Part shown: piece after piece, positions 17,235-26,235 of the stretch
How the letters are laid out: the number at the start of each line of letters is the position of its first letter
How positions within the stretch are numbered: position 1 is the stretch's first letter
Assembly (NCBI RefSeq): GCF_000834015.1
Contig: NZ_JXQI01000026.1
Span: forward strand, 114,037-178,036
Origin: Prevotella pectinovora
Lineage (GTDB): Bacteria > Bacteroidota > Bacteroidia > Bacteroidales > Bacteroidaceae
Direction of reading: 5' to 3'
Length of the DNA stretch: 64,000 nt
Program-made: the position numbers and the translations under genes
Notes under the pieces: model-generated
Database searches by the model: none
What the model was told of the DNA's origin: nothing
What the model saw: only the letters and a program-made list of their open reading frames with translations

Positions 17235-18983
17235 ATGGAAAATAGCAAAGAACTCATCGCATTGTGTGAAGAGAGAGCCAAGCAGTGGCTTTCTCCGGCT
17301 TTCGACGAAGAAACACGCACAGAAGTCAAGGCTATGCTCGACGCTGAAGACAAATCGGCGCTGATTGACGCTTTCTATCAGAACCTGGAATTCGGTACAG
17401 GCGGGCTGAGAGGCATCATGGGAGCCGGAACAAACCGCATGAACAAGTATATTGTAGGAATGGCGACACAGGGATTCGCAAACTATATCCTGAAAGCATT
17501 CCCCGGCGAAGAGGGACTGAGCGTGGTGGTAGGCCACGACTGCAGAAACAATTCCAGACTCTTTGCCGAGACCGTGGCGGCAATATTCTCAGCCAACGGT
17601 ATAAAGGTTTACCTCTTCGAAAGCCTGCGCCCGACACCGGAAATATCTTTCGCCATAAGAAAGCTCGGAGCTAAGGCAGGAGTGAATGTGACAGCATCCC
17701 ACAACCCTAAAGAGTACAACGGATACAAGGCTTACTGGAGCGACGGAGCACAGGTGCTCTCGCCACACGACACAGGAATCATCGAAGAGGTGAACAAAGT
17801 GAAGATGGAAGACGTGAAGGCAGAAGCCAACAAAGATCTCATCAAGATAATCGGCGGAGAAATGGACTATGACTACATGCAGGCTGTTCACACGGCAATG
17901 ATTGACCAGGACGTCATCAACCGACAGAAAGACCTCAATATCGTATACTCGCCAATGCACGGAACGGGTAGGGTGATTGTGCCTCTCTGCCTGCGCTCAT
18001 GGGGATTCCAGAATATCAACGTCGTGCCGGAGCAGATGGTGGTAGACGGAAACTTCCCCACTGTAGTGTCGCCAAACCCGGAGAATTCCGAGGCCATGAC
18101 TCTAGGAATGAAACTCGGAACAAAGCTCAATGCCGACCTCGTGGTGGCCACCGACCCTGATGCCGACCGCCTCGCTATAGTATGCCGCGACGACAAGGGA
18201 GAGTGGGTGATCATCAACGGAAACCAGACTTGCATGATGTTCTGCTACTACATCATAGAAAACAAGAAGAAACTGGGCAAGCTGAAGCCTACAGACTATC
18301 TCGTGAAGACTATTGTGACGACAGAAGTCATCGCCGAGATAGCAAAGAAGAACAATGTGGAACTCAGAGACTGCTACACCGGATTCAAGTGGATTGCACG
18401 CGAAATAGCCATCTCTGAGGGCAAGCAAGACTATATCGGAGGAGGAGAGGAAAGCTTCGGATTCCTGCCTTACGACAAGGTGAGAGACAAGGACGCTCCT
18501 GCTTCAATATGCCTCATCTGTGAAATCGCAGCATGGGCAAAAGACCAGGGCAAGACGCTCTACGACCTGCTCATGCAGATATATCTCGAATACGGATTCT
18601 CAAAGGAATTCACAGTCAATGTGGTTCGCCCGGGAAAGAGCGGAGCCGATGAAATCAAGCAGATGATGGAGAACTTCCGCAACAATCCTCCTAAAGAGCT
18701 CGGAGGTAGCAAGGTGGTGCTCTGGAAAGACTACAAGACACTGGAGGCAAAGAAGGCAGACGGAACCGTGGAGAAACTCGATATGCCGACCACAAGCAAC
18801 GTGCTCCAGTGGTTCTGCGACGACAAGACAAAGGTCAGCGTCCGTCCTTCCGGCACAGAGCCTAAAATCAAATTCTATCTTGAAGTTAAAGACACGATGA
18901 AGTGTGCTGGATGCTACCAGCGCTGCAGCAAGGCTGCCGACGAAAAGATAGAGGCAATCAAGAAATCTCTCGGACTGGATTGA
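17235..18983 (+). CDS. Phosphoglucomutase/phosphomannomutase (alpha-D-phosphohexomutase)
   Basis: 582 residues, the length of the long PGM/PMM branch. It interconverts hexose 1- and 6-phosphates through a phosphoserine intermediate. The catalytic serine lies in TASHNPKEYNGYK (about residues 153-165), the magnesium loop is DPDADR near 309-314, the sugar-binding loop is GGGEESFG near 401-408, and the phosphate-binding loop is RPSGTEPKIKFY near 537-548. All four motifs are intact. Whether glucose, mannose or both are used cannot be seen. It has its own promoter and a terminator follows. Confidence 0.93.
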   Translation: MENSKELIALCEERAKQWLSPAFDEETRTEVKAMLDAEDKSALIDAFYQNLEFGTGGLRGIMGAGTNRMNKYIVGMATQGFANYILKAFPGEEGLSVVVGHDCRNNSRLFAETVAAIFSANGIKVYLFESLRPTPEISFAIRKLGAKAGVNVTASHNPKEYNGYKAYWSDGAQVLSPHDTGIIEEVNKVKMEDVKAEANKDLIKIIGGEMDYDYMQAVHTAMIDQDVINRQKDLNIVYSPMHGTGRVIVPLCLRSWGFQNINVVPEQMVVDGNFPTVVSPNPENSEAMTLGMKLGTKLNADLVVATDPDADRLAIVCRDDKGEWVIINGNQTCMMFCYYIIENKKKLGKLKPTDYLVKTIVTTEVIAEIAKKNNVELRDCYTGFKWIAREIAISEGKQDYIGGGEESFGFLPYDKVRDKDAPASICLICEIAAWAKDQGKTLYDLLMQIYLEYGFSKEFTVNVVRPGKSGADEIKQMMENFRNNPPKELGGSKVVLWKDYKTLEAKKADGTVEKLDMPTTSNVLQWFCDDKTKVSVRPSGTEPKIKFYLEVKDTMKCAGCYQRCSKAADEKIEAIKKSLGLD

Positions 18984-19038
18984 CAGAACAATACTTGCAG
19001 GCGAAATCCTGCAGACAATTGTGAAATATAATGGTTTA

Positions 19039-19084
19039 AGCCAATATGCGGTTATGCTTGATGCTCGGCCACATATTGGCTTTT
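19039..19084 (+). terminator. Terminator after the phosphohexomutase gene
   Basis: AGCCAATATG (19039-19048) and CATATTGGCT (19072-19081) are a perfect 10-bp inverted repeat with a 23-base loop; TTTTGCTT follows. Confidence 0.7.
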
Positions 19085-19196
19085 GCTTGATTTCATCGGG
19101 TATTCTGACAACAGCAACCTCTGGCAGCCTGCCGATGGAAACGCATTTTTTTCGATTCGCTTTTCGACCGTGTCGTTCTTTTTCACGTCATGAAAG

Positions 19197-19227
19197 TTTG
19201 TATTGTTCCCGATTATTAGTAAATTTG
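19197..19227 (+). promoter_or_regulatory. Promoter of the MgtC-like gene
   Basis: TTTG (19197-19200), 19 bases, TAAATTTG (19220-19227): perfect consensus, 63 bases before the ATG. The rest of the 300-base gap holds only the terminator of the preceding gene. Confidence 0.85.
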
Positions 19228-19290
19228 CATCTGGATGCTCGCCATGTCGATTGTGGCAGGCTTTGATTTGATAAACTCTTGATATTAGCT

Positions 19291-19950
19291 ATGGAAGCTT
19301 CATATGTAGATTTGACCATCCGTCTTTCGCTCGCCCTTGTGCTGGGAGGAGCGATAGGCATAGAGCGGGAGTATAGAGCCAAGGAGGCAGGATTCCGCAC
19401 CCATTTCCTCGTGGCGTTGGGTAGTGCGCTGTTTTGCGTGGTGTCGCAGTTCGGTTTCGGCTTCGACCTGAAGGATTCATCACGTGTGGCGGCGCAGGTC
19501 GTGTCGGGCATCGGATTCCTTGGAGCAGGAACAATCATCTTTCAGAAAAACGTGGTGCGCGGACTCACAACGGCAGCCGGCTTGTGGGTGACGGCGGCCA
19601 TAGGACTGGCTTGTGGTACGGGAATGTATCTGGCCGCCACCATTGCCACGGTAATGGTGTTGTTCGGTCTCGAAGTGATAAATGCCCTGATTCCGCAACT
19701 CGGCTCTACGGTGGTTGATCTGTCCTTTTCCGCACCTTCGATAGAAAGCATCCGACAGCTTATAGCAAAAATGCGGCACGACGGCATGGACGTGAGGTCG
19801 TATGAGATAAAGGAGCGGCGTACATCACAGGGAGAATTCCTAGAGGCAAACCTTCACCTTAAAGTAAAGCGTGGGTCGAACGACAAACTACGCGTCATAG
19901 ATTATATGGACCAGTTTACCGACGTTACGATATCCGCGGTAGAGGTGTAA
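19291..19950 (+). CDS. MgtC/SapB family membrane protein
   Basis: 219 residues from the ATG at 19291; a TTG four codons upstream is less likely. Four to five N-terminal membrane segments cover residues 5-130, with the family blocks GGAIGIEREYRAKEAGFRTH, VVSGIGFLGAGTI and GLTTAAGLWVTAAIGLACG. The last 80 residues form a soluble ACT-like domain. MgtC proteins help cells grow at low magnesium and in the host, partly by acting on F-type ATPase in Salmonella; the role in Bacteroidetes is not established. A hairpin (GCCTGTG 19959-19965, CACAGGC 19969-19975) follows directly. Confidence 0.88.
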   Translation: MEASYVDLTIRLSLALVLGGAIGIEREYRAKEAGFRTHFLVALGSALFCVVSQFGFGFDLKDSSRVAAQVVSGIGFLGAGTIIFQKNVVRGLTTAAGLWVTAAIGLACGTGMYLAATIATVMVLFGLEVINALIPQLGSTVVDLSFSAPSIESIRQLIAKMRHDGMDVRSYEIKERRTSQGEFLEANLHLKVKRGSNDKLRVIDYMDQFTDVTISAVEV

Positions 19951-20153
19951 TTCTCCTTGCCTGTGATGCACAGGCTTGAAAGAGTAAGTTGGAGCGCTGC
20001 AATCTACTGATATTGACATATACTTTGTCCATTATATTTTGATGACACTATTCCGGTCAGATGGTTATAATCGCTTGATAACTTGAATAGTTATGGATTA
20101 GCAGCGTTTAAACGTAAAAAAAACTTAATTTAATAACTGTGAAGTAGGAAAAC

Positions 20154-20184
20154 TTTGCTAAATCGGAAAAAGTTTGTAATTTTG
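20154..20184 (+). promoter_or_regulatory. Promoter of the rpmB-rpmG-DUF4295 operon
   Basis: TTTG (20154-20157), 19 bases, TAATTTTG (20177-20184). Perfect consensus, 52 bases before rpmB. Confidence 0.87.
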
Positions 20185-20236
20185 CACCCTGTTTGGAATA
20201 AGTATCAAAAGGAAACAACAAAAAACGTAGATAGAA

Positions 20237-20500
20237 ATGTCTAAAATTTGTCAAATCACGGGAAAGAAAGCCCAGATGGGTAATAACGTATCCCACTCAA
20301 AGCATCGCACAAAGCGCAGCTTTGACGTAAATCTGTTTAATAAGAAATTCTATTATGTAGAAGAGCAGTGCTGGATTAGTCTGAAGATTAGTGCTGCAGG
20401 TCTTCGTCTGATTAACAAGGCTGGTCTCGATGCAGCTCTCAAGATGGCTGTATCTAAGGGCTATTGTGATTGGAAAGATATAAAAGTTATAGGAGAATAA
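20237..20500 (+). CDS. rpmB: Large-subunit ribosomal protein bL28
   Basis: 87 residues. The start [19 protein letters not shown] and the segment [13 protein letters not shown] are the L28 signature; the C-terminal region with [13 protein letters not shown] is also typical. First gene of a three-gene ribosomal operon with its own consensus promoter; rpmG follows after 4 bases. Confidence 0.97.
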   Translation: MSKICQITGKKAQMGNNVSHSKHRTKRSFDVNLFNKKFYYVEEQCWISLKISAAGLRLINKAGLDAALKMAVSKGYCDWKDIKVIGE

Positions 20501-20504
20501 TACA

Positions 20505-20693
20505 ATGGCAAAGAAGGCTAAAGGCAACCGCGTTCAGGTAATCCTTGAATGCACTGAGATGAAAGAGAGCGGAATGCCGGGAACAAGTCGTTACGTAACG
20601 ACCAAGAACCGCAAGAACACTCCTGAGAGAATGGAGCTGAAGAAATACAATCCTATTCTCAAGAGAATGACTCTCCACAAAGAAATTAAATAA
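20505..20693 (+). CDS. rpmG: Large-subunit ribosomal protein bL33
   Basis: 62 residues, standard bL33 with [31 protein letters not shown]. It lacks the zinc-binding CxxC pairs of some L33 paralogues (only one cysteine), so it is the zinc-independent form. Between rpmB and the DUF4295 gene. Confidence 0.96.
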   Translation: MAKKAKGNRVQVILECTEMKESGMPGTSRYVTTKNRKNTPERMELKKYNPILKRMTLHKEIK

Positions 20694-20714
20694 TCTAATA
20701 AAATACATTAGAAA

Positions 20715-20870
20715 ATGGCAAAGAAAGCAGTCGCCACCCTTCGTGATGGTTCAAACGATGGTCGCGCATATACAAAGGTTATAAAGATGGTAAAGAGCCC
20801 CAAGACAGGTGCCTATTGTTTCGATGAGCGTATGGTTCCCAATGAGGCTGTGAAAGATTTCTTCAAATAA
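20715..20870 (+). CDS. DUF4295 family small basic protein (probable ribosomal protein)
   Basis: 51 residues, MAKKAVATLRDGSNDG at the start and VKDFFK at the end. It follows rpmG by 21 bases and precedes the operon terminator. The family is confined to Bacteroidetes and always, as far as I recall, sits after rpmB-rpmG. I recall it being identified as an extra large-subunit protein in a Bacteroidetes ribosome structure (named bL38), but I cannot confirm that equivalence here. Easily missed because of its length. Confidence 0.85.
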   Translation: MAKKAVATLRDGSNDGRAYTKVIKMVKSPKTGAYCFDERMVPNEAVKDFFK

Positions 20871-20891
20871 ATCTATCTCTTAAATGATATT

Positions 20892-20926
20892 AAGGGCTGC
20901 AATTACAGGTTGCAGCCCTTTTTTCG
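20892..20926 (+). terminator. Terminator of the rpmB operon
   Basis: AAGGGCTGCAA (20892-20902) and TTGCAGCCCTT (20910-20920) form a perfect 11-bp stem with a 7-base loop and a TTTTTT tail. Confidence 0.95.
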
Positions 20927-20945
20927 TTAGCTTGTTGGTTTTTTA

Positions 20946-20977
20946 TTTGTGGAAATGAGCTTTTTTGCGTAATTTTG
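20946..20977 (+). promoter_or_regulatory. ftsY promoter
   Basis: TTTG (20946-20949), 20 bases, TAATTTTG (20970-20977). The ATG at 21000 is only about 16 bases from the expected transcription start, so the leader is very short. Confidence 0.78.
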
Positions 20978-20999
20978 TAGCATAATATAAAATATCATT

Positions 21000-21953
21000 A
21001 TGGGATTTTTCGGACTATTCACAAAGAAAAATAAAGAGACCCTTGACAAAGGACTCGAAAAAACAAAACAGAGCGTGTTCTCAAAACTCGCTCATGTGGT
21101 GGCAGGCAAATCTAAGGTTGATGACGAAGTGCTTGACGACCTGGAGGAAGTGTTGATAACTTCCGACGTGGGGGTAGACACTACCATCAAAATAATAAAC
21201 AGTATAGAGGAGCGTGTGGCAAGAGACAAGTATGTCTCCACCTCTGAGCTGAACGGTATTCTGAGAGATGAAATATCAAAGCTCCTCGATGACAGCAATG
21301 ATGTGACGGACTGGAACCTGCCGGAGGGTCGCAAACCATACGTCGTGCTCGTTGTCGGAGTGAATGGAGTGGGGAAGACCACGACAATCGGAAAACTCGC
21401 AAAACAGTTCAAAAACGCAGGAAAGAAAGTCTATCTCGGAGCGGCCGACACGTTCAGGGCTGCTGCCGTAGAGCAGTTGTGCATCTGGGGAGAGAGAGTC
21501 GGAGTGCCTGTAGTAAAACAACAGATGGGTGCAGACCCTGCAAGCGTAGCTTACGACACGTTAAGCTCTGCTATGGCTAATGATGCTGACGTGGTGCTTA
21601 TTGACACGGCAGGAAGGCTACACAACAAGGTGGGACTAATGAACGAGCTGAAGAAAATAAAGGATGTGCTGAAGAAACTCATACCGACCGCACCGGACGA
21701 GGTGATGCTCGTGCTCGACGGCTCTACAGGACAGAACGCCTTTGAGCAGGCAAAACAGTTTGCTGCCGTTACTCAGATTACGAGCCTGGCCATAACGAAA
21801 CTCGATGGTACTGCAAAGGGCGGCGTAGTGATAGGAATATCAGACCAGCTCAAAGTGCCAGTGAAATACATAGGACTCGGAGAGGGTGTTGACGACCTTC
21901 AGATTTTTGACAAGAAACAATTCGTAGACTCATTATTCGATACAGACAAGTGA
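21000..21953 (+). CDS. ftsY: Signal recognition particle receptor FtsY
   Basis: 317 residues: N-terminal helical bundle (1-110) and the SRP-type GTPase NG domain. GTPase motifs are GVNGVGKTTTIGKLA (about 118-132), DTFRAAAVEQL, DTAGRLHNK and TKLDGTAKGG; the C-terminus YIGLGEGVDDLQIFD is typical. It docks ribosome-SRP complexes at the inner membrane. The long acidic A domain of E. coli FtsY is absent, as usual in Bacteroidetes. The stop overlaps the GTG start of rimO. Confidence 0.97.
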   Translation: MGFFGLFTKKNKETLDKGLEKTKQSVFSKLAHVVAGKSKVDDEVLDDLEEVLITSDVGVDTTIKIINSIEERVARDKYVSTSELNGILRDEISKLLDDSNDVTDWNLPEGRKPYVVLVVGVNGVGKTTTIGKLAKQFKNAGKKVYLGAADTFRAAAVEQLCIWGERVGVPVVKQQMGADPASVAYDTLSSAMANDADVVLIDTAGRLHNKVGLMNELKKIKDVLKKLIPTAPDEVMLVLDGSTGQNAFEQAKQFAAVTQITSLAITKLDGTAKGGVVIGISDQLKVPVKYIGLGEGVDDLQIFDKKQFVDSLFDTDK

Positions 21954-23290
21954 TACGCAATCAGATAGATTTCATAACCATGGGGTGCTCCAAAAATCTT
22001 GTTGATACGGAGTCCCTGATGCGACGGTTCAAGAGAATCGGTTACACATGTACCCATGACTGCGACCATCCTGAGGGAGAGATTGCTATAATAAATACAT
22101 GCGGATTTATAGGCGACGCAAAAGAGGAGAGCATAGAGATGATTCTCCGATTCGCTCAAGCTAAGGATGAAGGCTTGCTTGATAAATTGTTTGTAATGGG
22201 TTGCTTGTCACAGCGTTACAGAGAAGAATTGTCTGCGGAAATTCCACAGGTGGACAAGTTTTATGGCAAATTCGACTTCAAGGATCTGATTGATGATTTG
22301 GGAGCCGCAAAGGGATTTGTCTGCGAGAAAGCAACCGTATCGTCATGTGCGGACGGATCATTTAAACAAAAGACCACACCAGCTCATTATTCATACATAA
22401 AAATCAGTGAGGGATGTGACCGTCATTGTGCGTATTGTGCCATACCTATCATCACAGGAAAGCACAAGAGCCGCCCAATGGAAGATATAATTGCAGAGAT
22501 GGAGACTCTCGTCAAGGAGGGTGTGAAAGAGTTCCAGATTATCGCTCAGGAACTTACGTATTATGGAGTGGACCTCTATGGCAGGCAAAGCATCGCTGAA
22601 CTAGTGGAGAGAATGGCAAATGTTGAGGGAGTGGAATGGATACGATTGCATTATGCCTATCCTAACAACTTCCCGTTTGAATTGTTGGATGTAATTAGAA
22701 GCCACGATAATGTCTGCAATTACCTCGACATCGCTTTGCAGCACGTCTCTGACCATATGCTGACTGCGATGCGGCGCAACACGTCAAGCCAGGAAACATA
22801 CAAACTGATTGAGAAACTCAGAGAGGCTGTTCCAGGGATTTGCATCCGTACTACGTTGATGGTGGGATTCCCAGGCGAGACCGATGAGGATTTTGACGAG
22901 CTGGTGAAGTTCGTGAAATGGGCAAGATTCGAACGAATGGGAGCCTTTGCATATTCTGAGGAAGAAGGTACATATAGTGCAGAGCATTATAAAGATGACG
23001 TTCCATACGACGTGAAACAATGCCGTCTTGACAGACTTATGCGTGTGCAGGAGCGTATAAGTGCTGAGCTCGAAGCTGAGAAAATCGGAAAAGAACTGAA
23101 AGTTATTGTAGACCGCAGGGAAGGTGATTATTACATTGCGCGCAGCGAATACTCCTCACCAGAGGTTGACCCGGAGGTTCTTATCGAGGCCCATGACGGG
23201 ATGGAATTGGAAATCGGAGGATTCTATATTGTCGAAATCACCGGTTCTGAAGAGTTTGATGTATATGCCACCGTATTGGGAAGGGCATAA
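21950..23290 (+). CDS. rimO: Ribosomal protein uS12 methylthiotransferase RimO
   Basis: 446 residues. It adds a methylthio group to an aspartate of ribosomal protein uS12 using radical SAM chemistry. Layout: the UPF0004 domain with cysteines in TMGCSKNLVD, NTCGFI and VMGCLSQR; the radical SAM domain with CDRHCAYC near residue 155-162; a C-terminal TRAM domain. The start is the GTG at 21950, giving a GTGA overlap with the ftsY stop; the next ATG (in ITMGCSKN) would cut into the first cysteine motif. Translationally coupled to ftsY. Confidence 0.96.
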   Translation: MIRNQIDFITMGCSKNLVDTESLMRRFKRIGYTCTHDCDHPEGEIAIINTCGFIGDAKEESIEMILRFAQAKDEGLLDKLFVMGCLSQRYREELSAEIPQVDKFYGKFDFKDLIDDLGAAKGFVCEKATVSSCADGSFKQKTTPAHYSYIKISEGCDRHCAYCAIPIITGKHKSRPMEDIIAEMETLVKEGVKEFQIIAQELTYYGVDLYGRQSIAELVERMANVEGVEWIRLHYAYPNNFPFELLDVIRSHDNVCNYLDIALQHVSDHMLTAMRRNTSSQETYKLIEKLREAVPGICIRTTLMVGFPGETDEDFDELVKFVKWARFERMGAFAYSEEEGTYSAEHYKDDVPYDVKQCRLDRLMRVQERISAELEAEKIGKELKVIVDRREGDYYIARSEYSSPEVDPEVLIEAHDGMELEIGGFYIVEITGSEEFDVYATVLGRA

Positions 23291-23311
23291 ATGTGTATAA
23301 GGAGAAACTAT

Positions 23312-23599
23312 ATGAACAACAAAAGTTTCATTTCTGAAGTGGCTAATCGTACGGGCATGGATTCTGAGGATGCTCAGATGTTTGCATACACGCTCGTAGA
23401 TGTAATGAACGAGTGTTTTCAAAAAGGTGACGTTGTATCATTCAGCAACTTCGGTTCTTTTGAAGTCAAGAAACGTATGGAGCGTATAATGGTCTCGCCG
23501 AACACAAAGAAGAGAATGCTCGTCCCACCGAAATTGGTACTTTCCTTCAAGCCCTCGTCCACTATAAAAGAAAAAATAAAAAATGGAGGACTTCAATAA
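23312..23599 (+). CDS. HU-family DNA-binding protein
   Basis: 95 residues, complete HU fold: KSFISEVANRTG helix, FSNFGSFEVKKR turn and the DNA-binding arm region with MVSPNTKKRM. I chose the ATG at 23312 because AAGGAG (23299-23304) stands 7 bases upstream, a rare clear Shine-Dalgarno in this genome; an in-frame ATG at 23291 would skip it. It abuts the next gene, which carries a second HU domain, with no gap. Confidence 0.9.
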   Translation: MNNKSFISEVANRTGMDSEDAQMFAYTLVDVMNECFQKGDVVSFSNFGSFEVKKRMERIMVSPNTKKRMLVPPKLVLSFKPSSTIKEKIKNGGLQ

Positions 23600-25108
23600 A
23601 TGGGCAAGATATTGATGAAAGACATAGCCAGTCAGCTCGCGAAAAAGAAGAACATACGAATTTCAGAAGCAGAGAACTATCTTGATGCCTTCTTTGCCGT
23701 AATCCATGATGGCCTAAAGGCTGACAAACTTGTGAAGATAAAGGGATTTGGCACTTTCAAGCTTATAGAAGTCAGAGACCGCGAGAGCGTTGACGTGAAT
23801 ACTGGCGAGAGGGTGCTGATCGATGGTCATACGAAAATTACTTTCACACCCGAGAATTCGCTGAAGGAAATGGTGAACAAGCCATTTTCACAGTTCGAAA
23901 CCGTTGAGCTGAACGATGGAGTTGAGTTTGGAAGTATGCCAAACGAAAACGTAGAAGCAGAAAACGGGAATATAGGTAATAAGGATAGTGAATCTGAGAA
24001 TAATTCAACAGTCGATAACACTTCGGTTAGTGGAGAAAACTCCAGATTATCAGTTGATTATGGGAATGATGGCCATTGCGGGTCTGAATTAGACATTGCG
24101 AAAGAAGTTGGGGCGGATGACGGGATCGTTGAAGCCGAATCTGAAGCTGCTACTGAAGAAGAAGTAATATTGAATAATTCAACCGACACTCTTGACTCTC
24201 ATAATTCACAATCAGGCAACACAGACGCTCTGGTGCATGCTGATAATGAAGCAGAATCTCGCATTTCCTTCAAGACTGAAGATGAACTATCGTTGGTTTC
24301 TGGAGAAACTCCAGATTCAGAATCAGAAACGGAAAAGGATCCAAGTGATAATCAGCCATCACCGTCAGCCCTGCAGGCTGGTGATAGCGCGAATGTTGTC
24401 AACGAGACATTTCCTGACTCCGACAATAATGCCCTGGACAACAAGGAAAAGTCACAAGATCCATTCGTGGTTAGCGATGAAACAGAGAGGCGAAATGCAC
24501 AAGGACAATCTCAAATGGCTTATGTTGCTTCAGGAATTCCTGAAGGTGACACAAGAAAGGCGCATAAGAAAGCAGGAAATGTGAAACTTGTTCTTTTGTC
24601 GTTGCTTGCGTTGGCAAGCATTGCATCGGCTTTTGTTGCGGGTTTGTATCTTGGAGGCAAAAACGAAAGAAGTGTTCCTGCCAGTAAAGTTGTGGTTGTC
24701 AAAAAGGCTTATCCATCAAAGAAAAGCGGTTATCATAAGGCTGCAGTATCAAAGGCTGCCGACACCATAGCCGCAAAGGTGAATATTGCAGGGGAAGACA
24801 ATGTTGAGAAAGGGGGGAAGGCTGAAATAAAAGATGTACAAGATCATATTTCAGAAACTGAGAATTCTGAAATCCAAAGTGCAAAAAGAATGGTCAAGAC
24901 AGGGGCATATGTGATAGAAGGTACCGACAGAACTGTGAAAGTGAAGGATGGTCAAACGATGAAGGTGCTCGCACGCCGTTATCTTGGAGAGGGAATGGAA
25001 TGTTACCTTCAGGTGCATAACGGCAAATCTGAGGTTAAAGTTGGGGAAACTATAAATATTCCTAAACTTAAACTCAAGAAGAAAGCTGCGAATAACAAAG
25101 TTTCTTAA
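23600..25108 (+). CDS. HU domain protein with acidic linker, membrane segment and LysM-like domain
   Basis: 502 residues. Residues 1-95 are an HU DNA-binding domain (KGFGTFKLIEVRDRE; ENSLKEMVNK). Residues 100-320 are a highly acidic, Ser/Asn/Glu-rich linker with no predicted fold. Residues 328-353 are one membrane segment (VKLVLLSLLALASIASAF), preceded by basic residues (RKAHKKAGN), so the HU end should be cytoplasmic. Residues 443-497 look like a LysM domain (VKVKDGQTMKVLARRYLG; VKVGETINIPKLK). If correct, one chain links DNA to peptidoglycan. The gene starts on the base after the stop of the free-standing HU gene. The LysM call is by eye only. Confidence 0.78.
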   Translation: MGKILMKDIASQLAKKKNIRISEAENYLDAFFAVIHDGLKADKLVKIKGFGTFKLIEVRDRESVDVNTGERVLIDGHTKITFTPENSLKEMVNKPFSQFETVELNDGVEFGSMPNENVEAENGNIGNKDSESENNSTVDNTSVSGENSRLSVDYGNDGHCGSELDIAKEVGADDGIVEAESEAATEEEVILNNSTDTLDSHNSQSGNTDALVHADNEAESRISFKTEDELSLVSGETPDSESETEKDPSDNQPSPSALQAGDSANVVNETFPDSDNNALDNKEKSQDPFVVSDETERRNAQGQSQMAYVASGIPEGDTRKAHKKAGNVKLVLLSLLALASIASAFVAGLYLGGKNERSVPASKVVVVKKAYPSKKSGYHKAAVSKAADTIAAKVNIAGEDNVEKGGKAEIKDVQDHISETENSEIQSAKRMVKTGAYVIEGTDRTVKVKDGQTMKVLARRYLGEGMECYLQVHNGKSEVKVGETINIPKLKLKKKAANNKVS

Positions 25109-25179
25109 AATTAAGCGCCTGTCAACTCATTTTAATATTATTTATGTTCTAAATCTCTTATAACCGAATTTAAAATTAT

Positions 25180-25187
25180 TACTTTTG
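25180..25187 (+). promoter_or_regulatory. Bat operon promoter -7 box
   Basis: TACTTTTG matches TAnnTTTG, 53 bases before moxR; a clear -33 TTTG is absent. Confidence 0.45.
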
Positions 25188-25239
25188 CGGTATAAAGAGA
25201 TTTGGAACATTTATTTTAACAAAATATACAACGAAAATC

Positions 25240-26235
25240 ATGGCAGAAGTTATAGACATTAGAGAGCTAAACATTCTGATTGAACAGCAAAGTTCTTTTA
25301 TAACAAGCATCAAGCGTGGCATGGAAGGTGTCATTGTGGGACAAAAACACTTGGTGGACAGCCTGCTTATTGGCCTGCTGAGCGATGGACATATATTGTT
25401 GGAAGGTGTACCGGGATTGGCAAAGACCCTTGCCATCAAGACCCTTGCACAACTCGTCAACACGGAATTCAGTCGCATACAATTCACACCAGACCTGTTG
25501 CCGGCCGACGTTATTGGTACATTGATATATTCACAGAAGACCGAGAGCTTCCAAGTGAAGAAAGGTCCGGTCTTCTCAAACTTCATTCTTGCAGATGAGA
25601 TAAACCGTGCTCCGGCAAAGGTTCAGAGCGCATTGCTCGAGGCTATGCAGGAACATCAAGTGACAATCGGTAGTACAACATTTGACCTGCCAAGTCCTTT
25701 CCTAGTAATGGCAACTCAGAATCCTATAGAGCAGGAGGGAACATATCAGTTGCCAGAGGCGCAGGTAGACCGTTTTATGTTGAAAGTGATAATTGATTAT
25801 CCCACTATCGAAGAGGAAAAGCAGATTATCAGGGAGAATCTCAATGGTCTGAAGGCAGATATCAAACCAGTTGTTGAAGCGTCTGAGATACTCAATGCCA
25901 GGAAAATAGTAAATCAAGTATATCTCGACGAAAAGATTGAGCAGTATATCGCAGATATCGTGTTTGCGACACGTTATCCTGAGCGTTATGGATTGGAGAA
26001 TATCAAACCTCTGATAACCTTTGGAGGAAGCCCTCGTGCCAGCATCAATCTGGCCAAAGCTGCCAGAGCGTATGCATTTATCAATCACAGAGGATATGTG
26101 GTACCAGAGGATGTACGTTCCGTAGCATATGACGTATTGCGTCACCGCATTGGACTTTCTTACGAGGCTGAGGCAGACAACGTGACAGGAGAGGAGATCA
26201 TAAGTAAAATATTAAATAAAGTGGAGGTTCCTTGA
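25240..26235 (+). CDS. MoxR-type AAA+ ATPase of the Bat operon
   Basis: 331 residues. Walker A LLEGVPGLAKT is near residue 49-59 and Walker B LADEINRAPAKVQSALLEAMQE near 110-131, followed by sensor 1 MATQNPIEQEGTYQLPEAQVDRF. This is the MoxR subfamily, chaperone-like ATPases that act with von Willebrand A proteins to mature or insert metal enzymes. First gene of a set that also encodes a DUF58 protein and BatA-E. The TGATG junction with the next gene suggests coupling. Confidence 0.94.
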   Translation: MAEVIDIRELNILIEQQSSFITSIKRGMEGVIVGQKHLVDSLLIGLLSDGHILLEGVPGLAKTLAIKTLAQLVNTEFSRIQFTPDLLPADVIGTLIYSQKTESFQVKKGPVFSNFILADEINRAPAKVQSALLEAMQEHQVTIGSTTFDLPSPFLVMATQNPIEQEGTYQLPEAQVDRFMLKVIIDYPTIEEEKQIIRENLNGLKADIKPVVEASEILNARKIVNQVYLDEKIEQYIADIVFATRYPERYGLENIKPLITFGGSPRASINLAKAARAYAFINHRGYVVPEDVRSVAYDVLRHRIGLSYEAEADNVTGEEIISKILNKVEVP

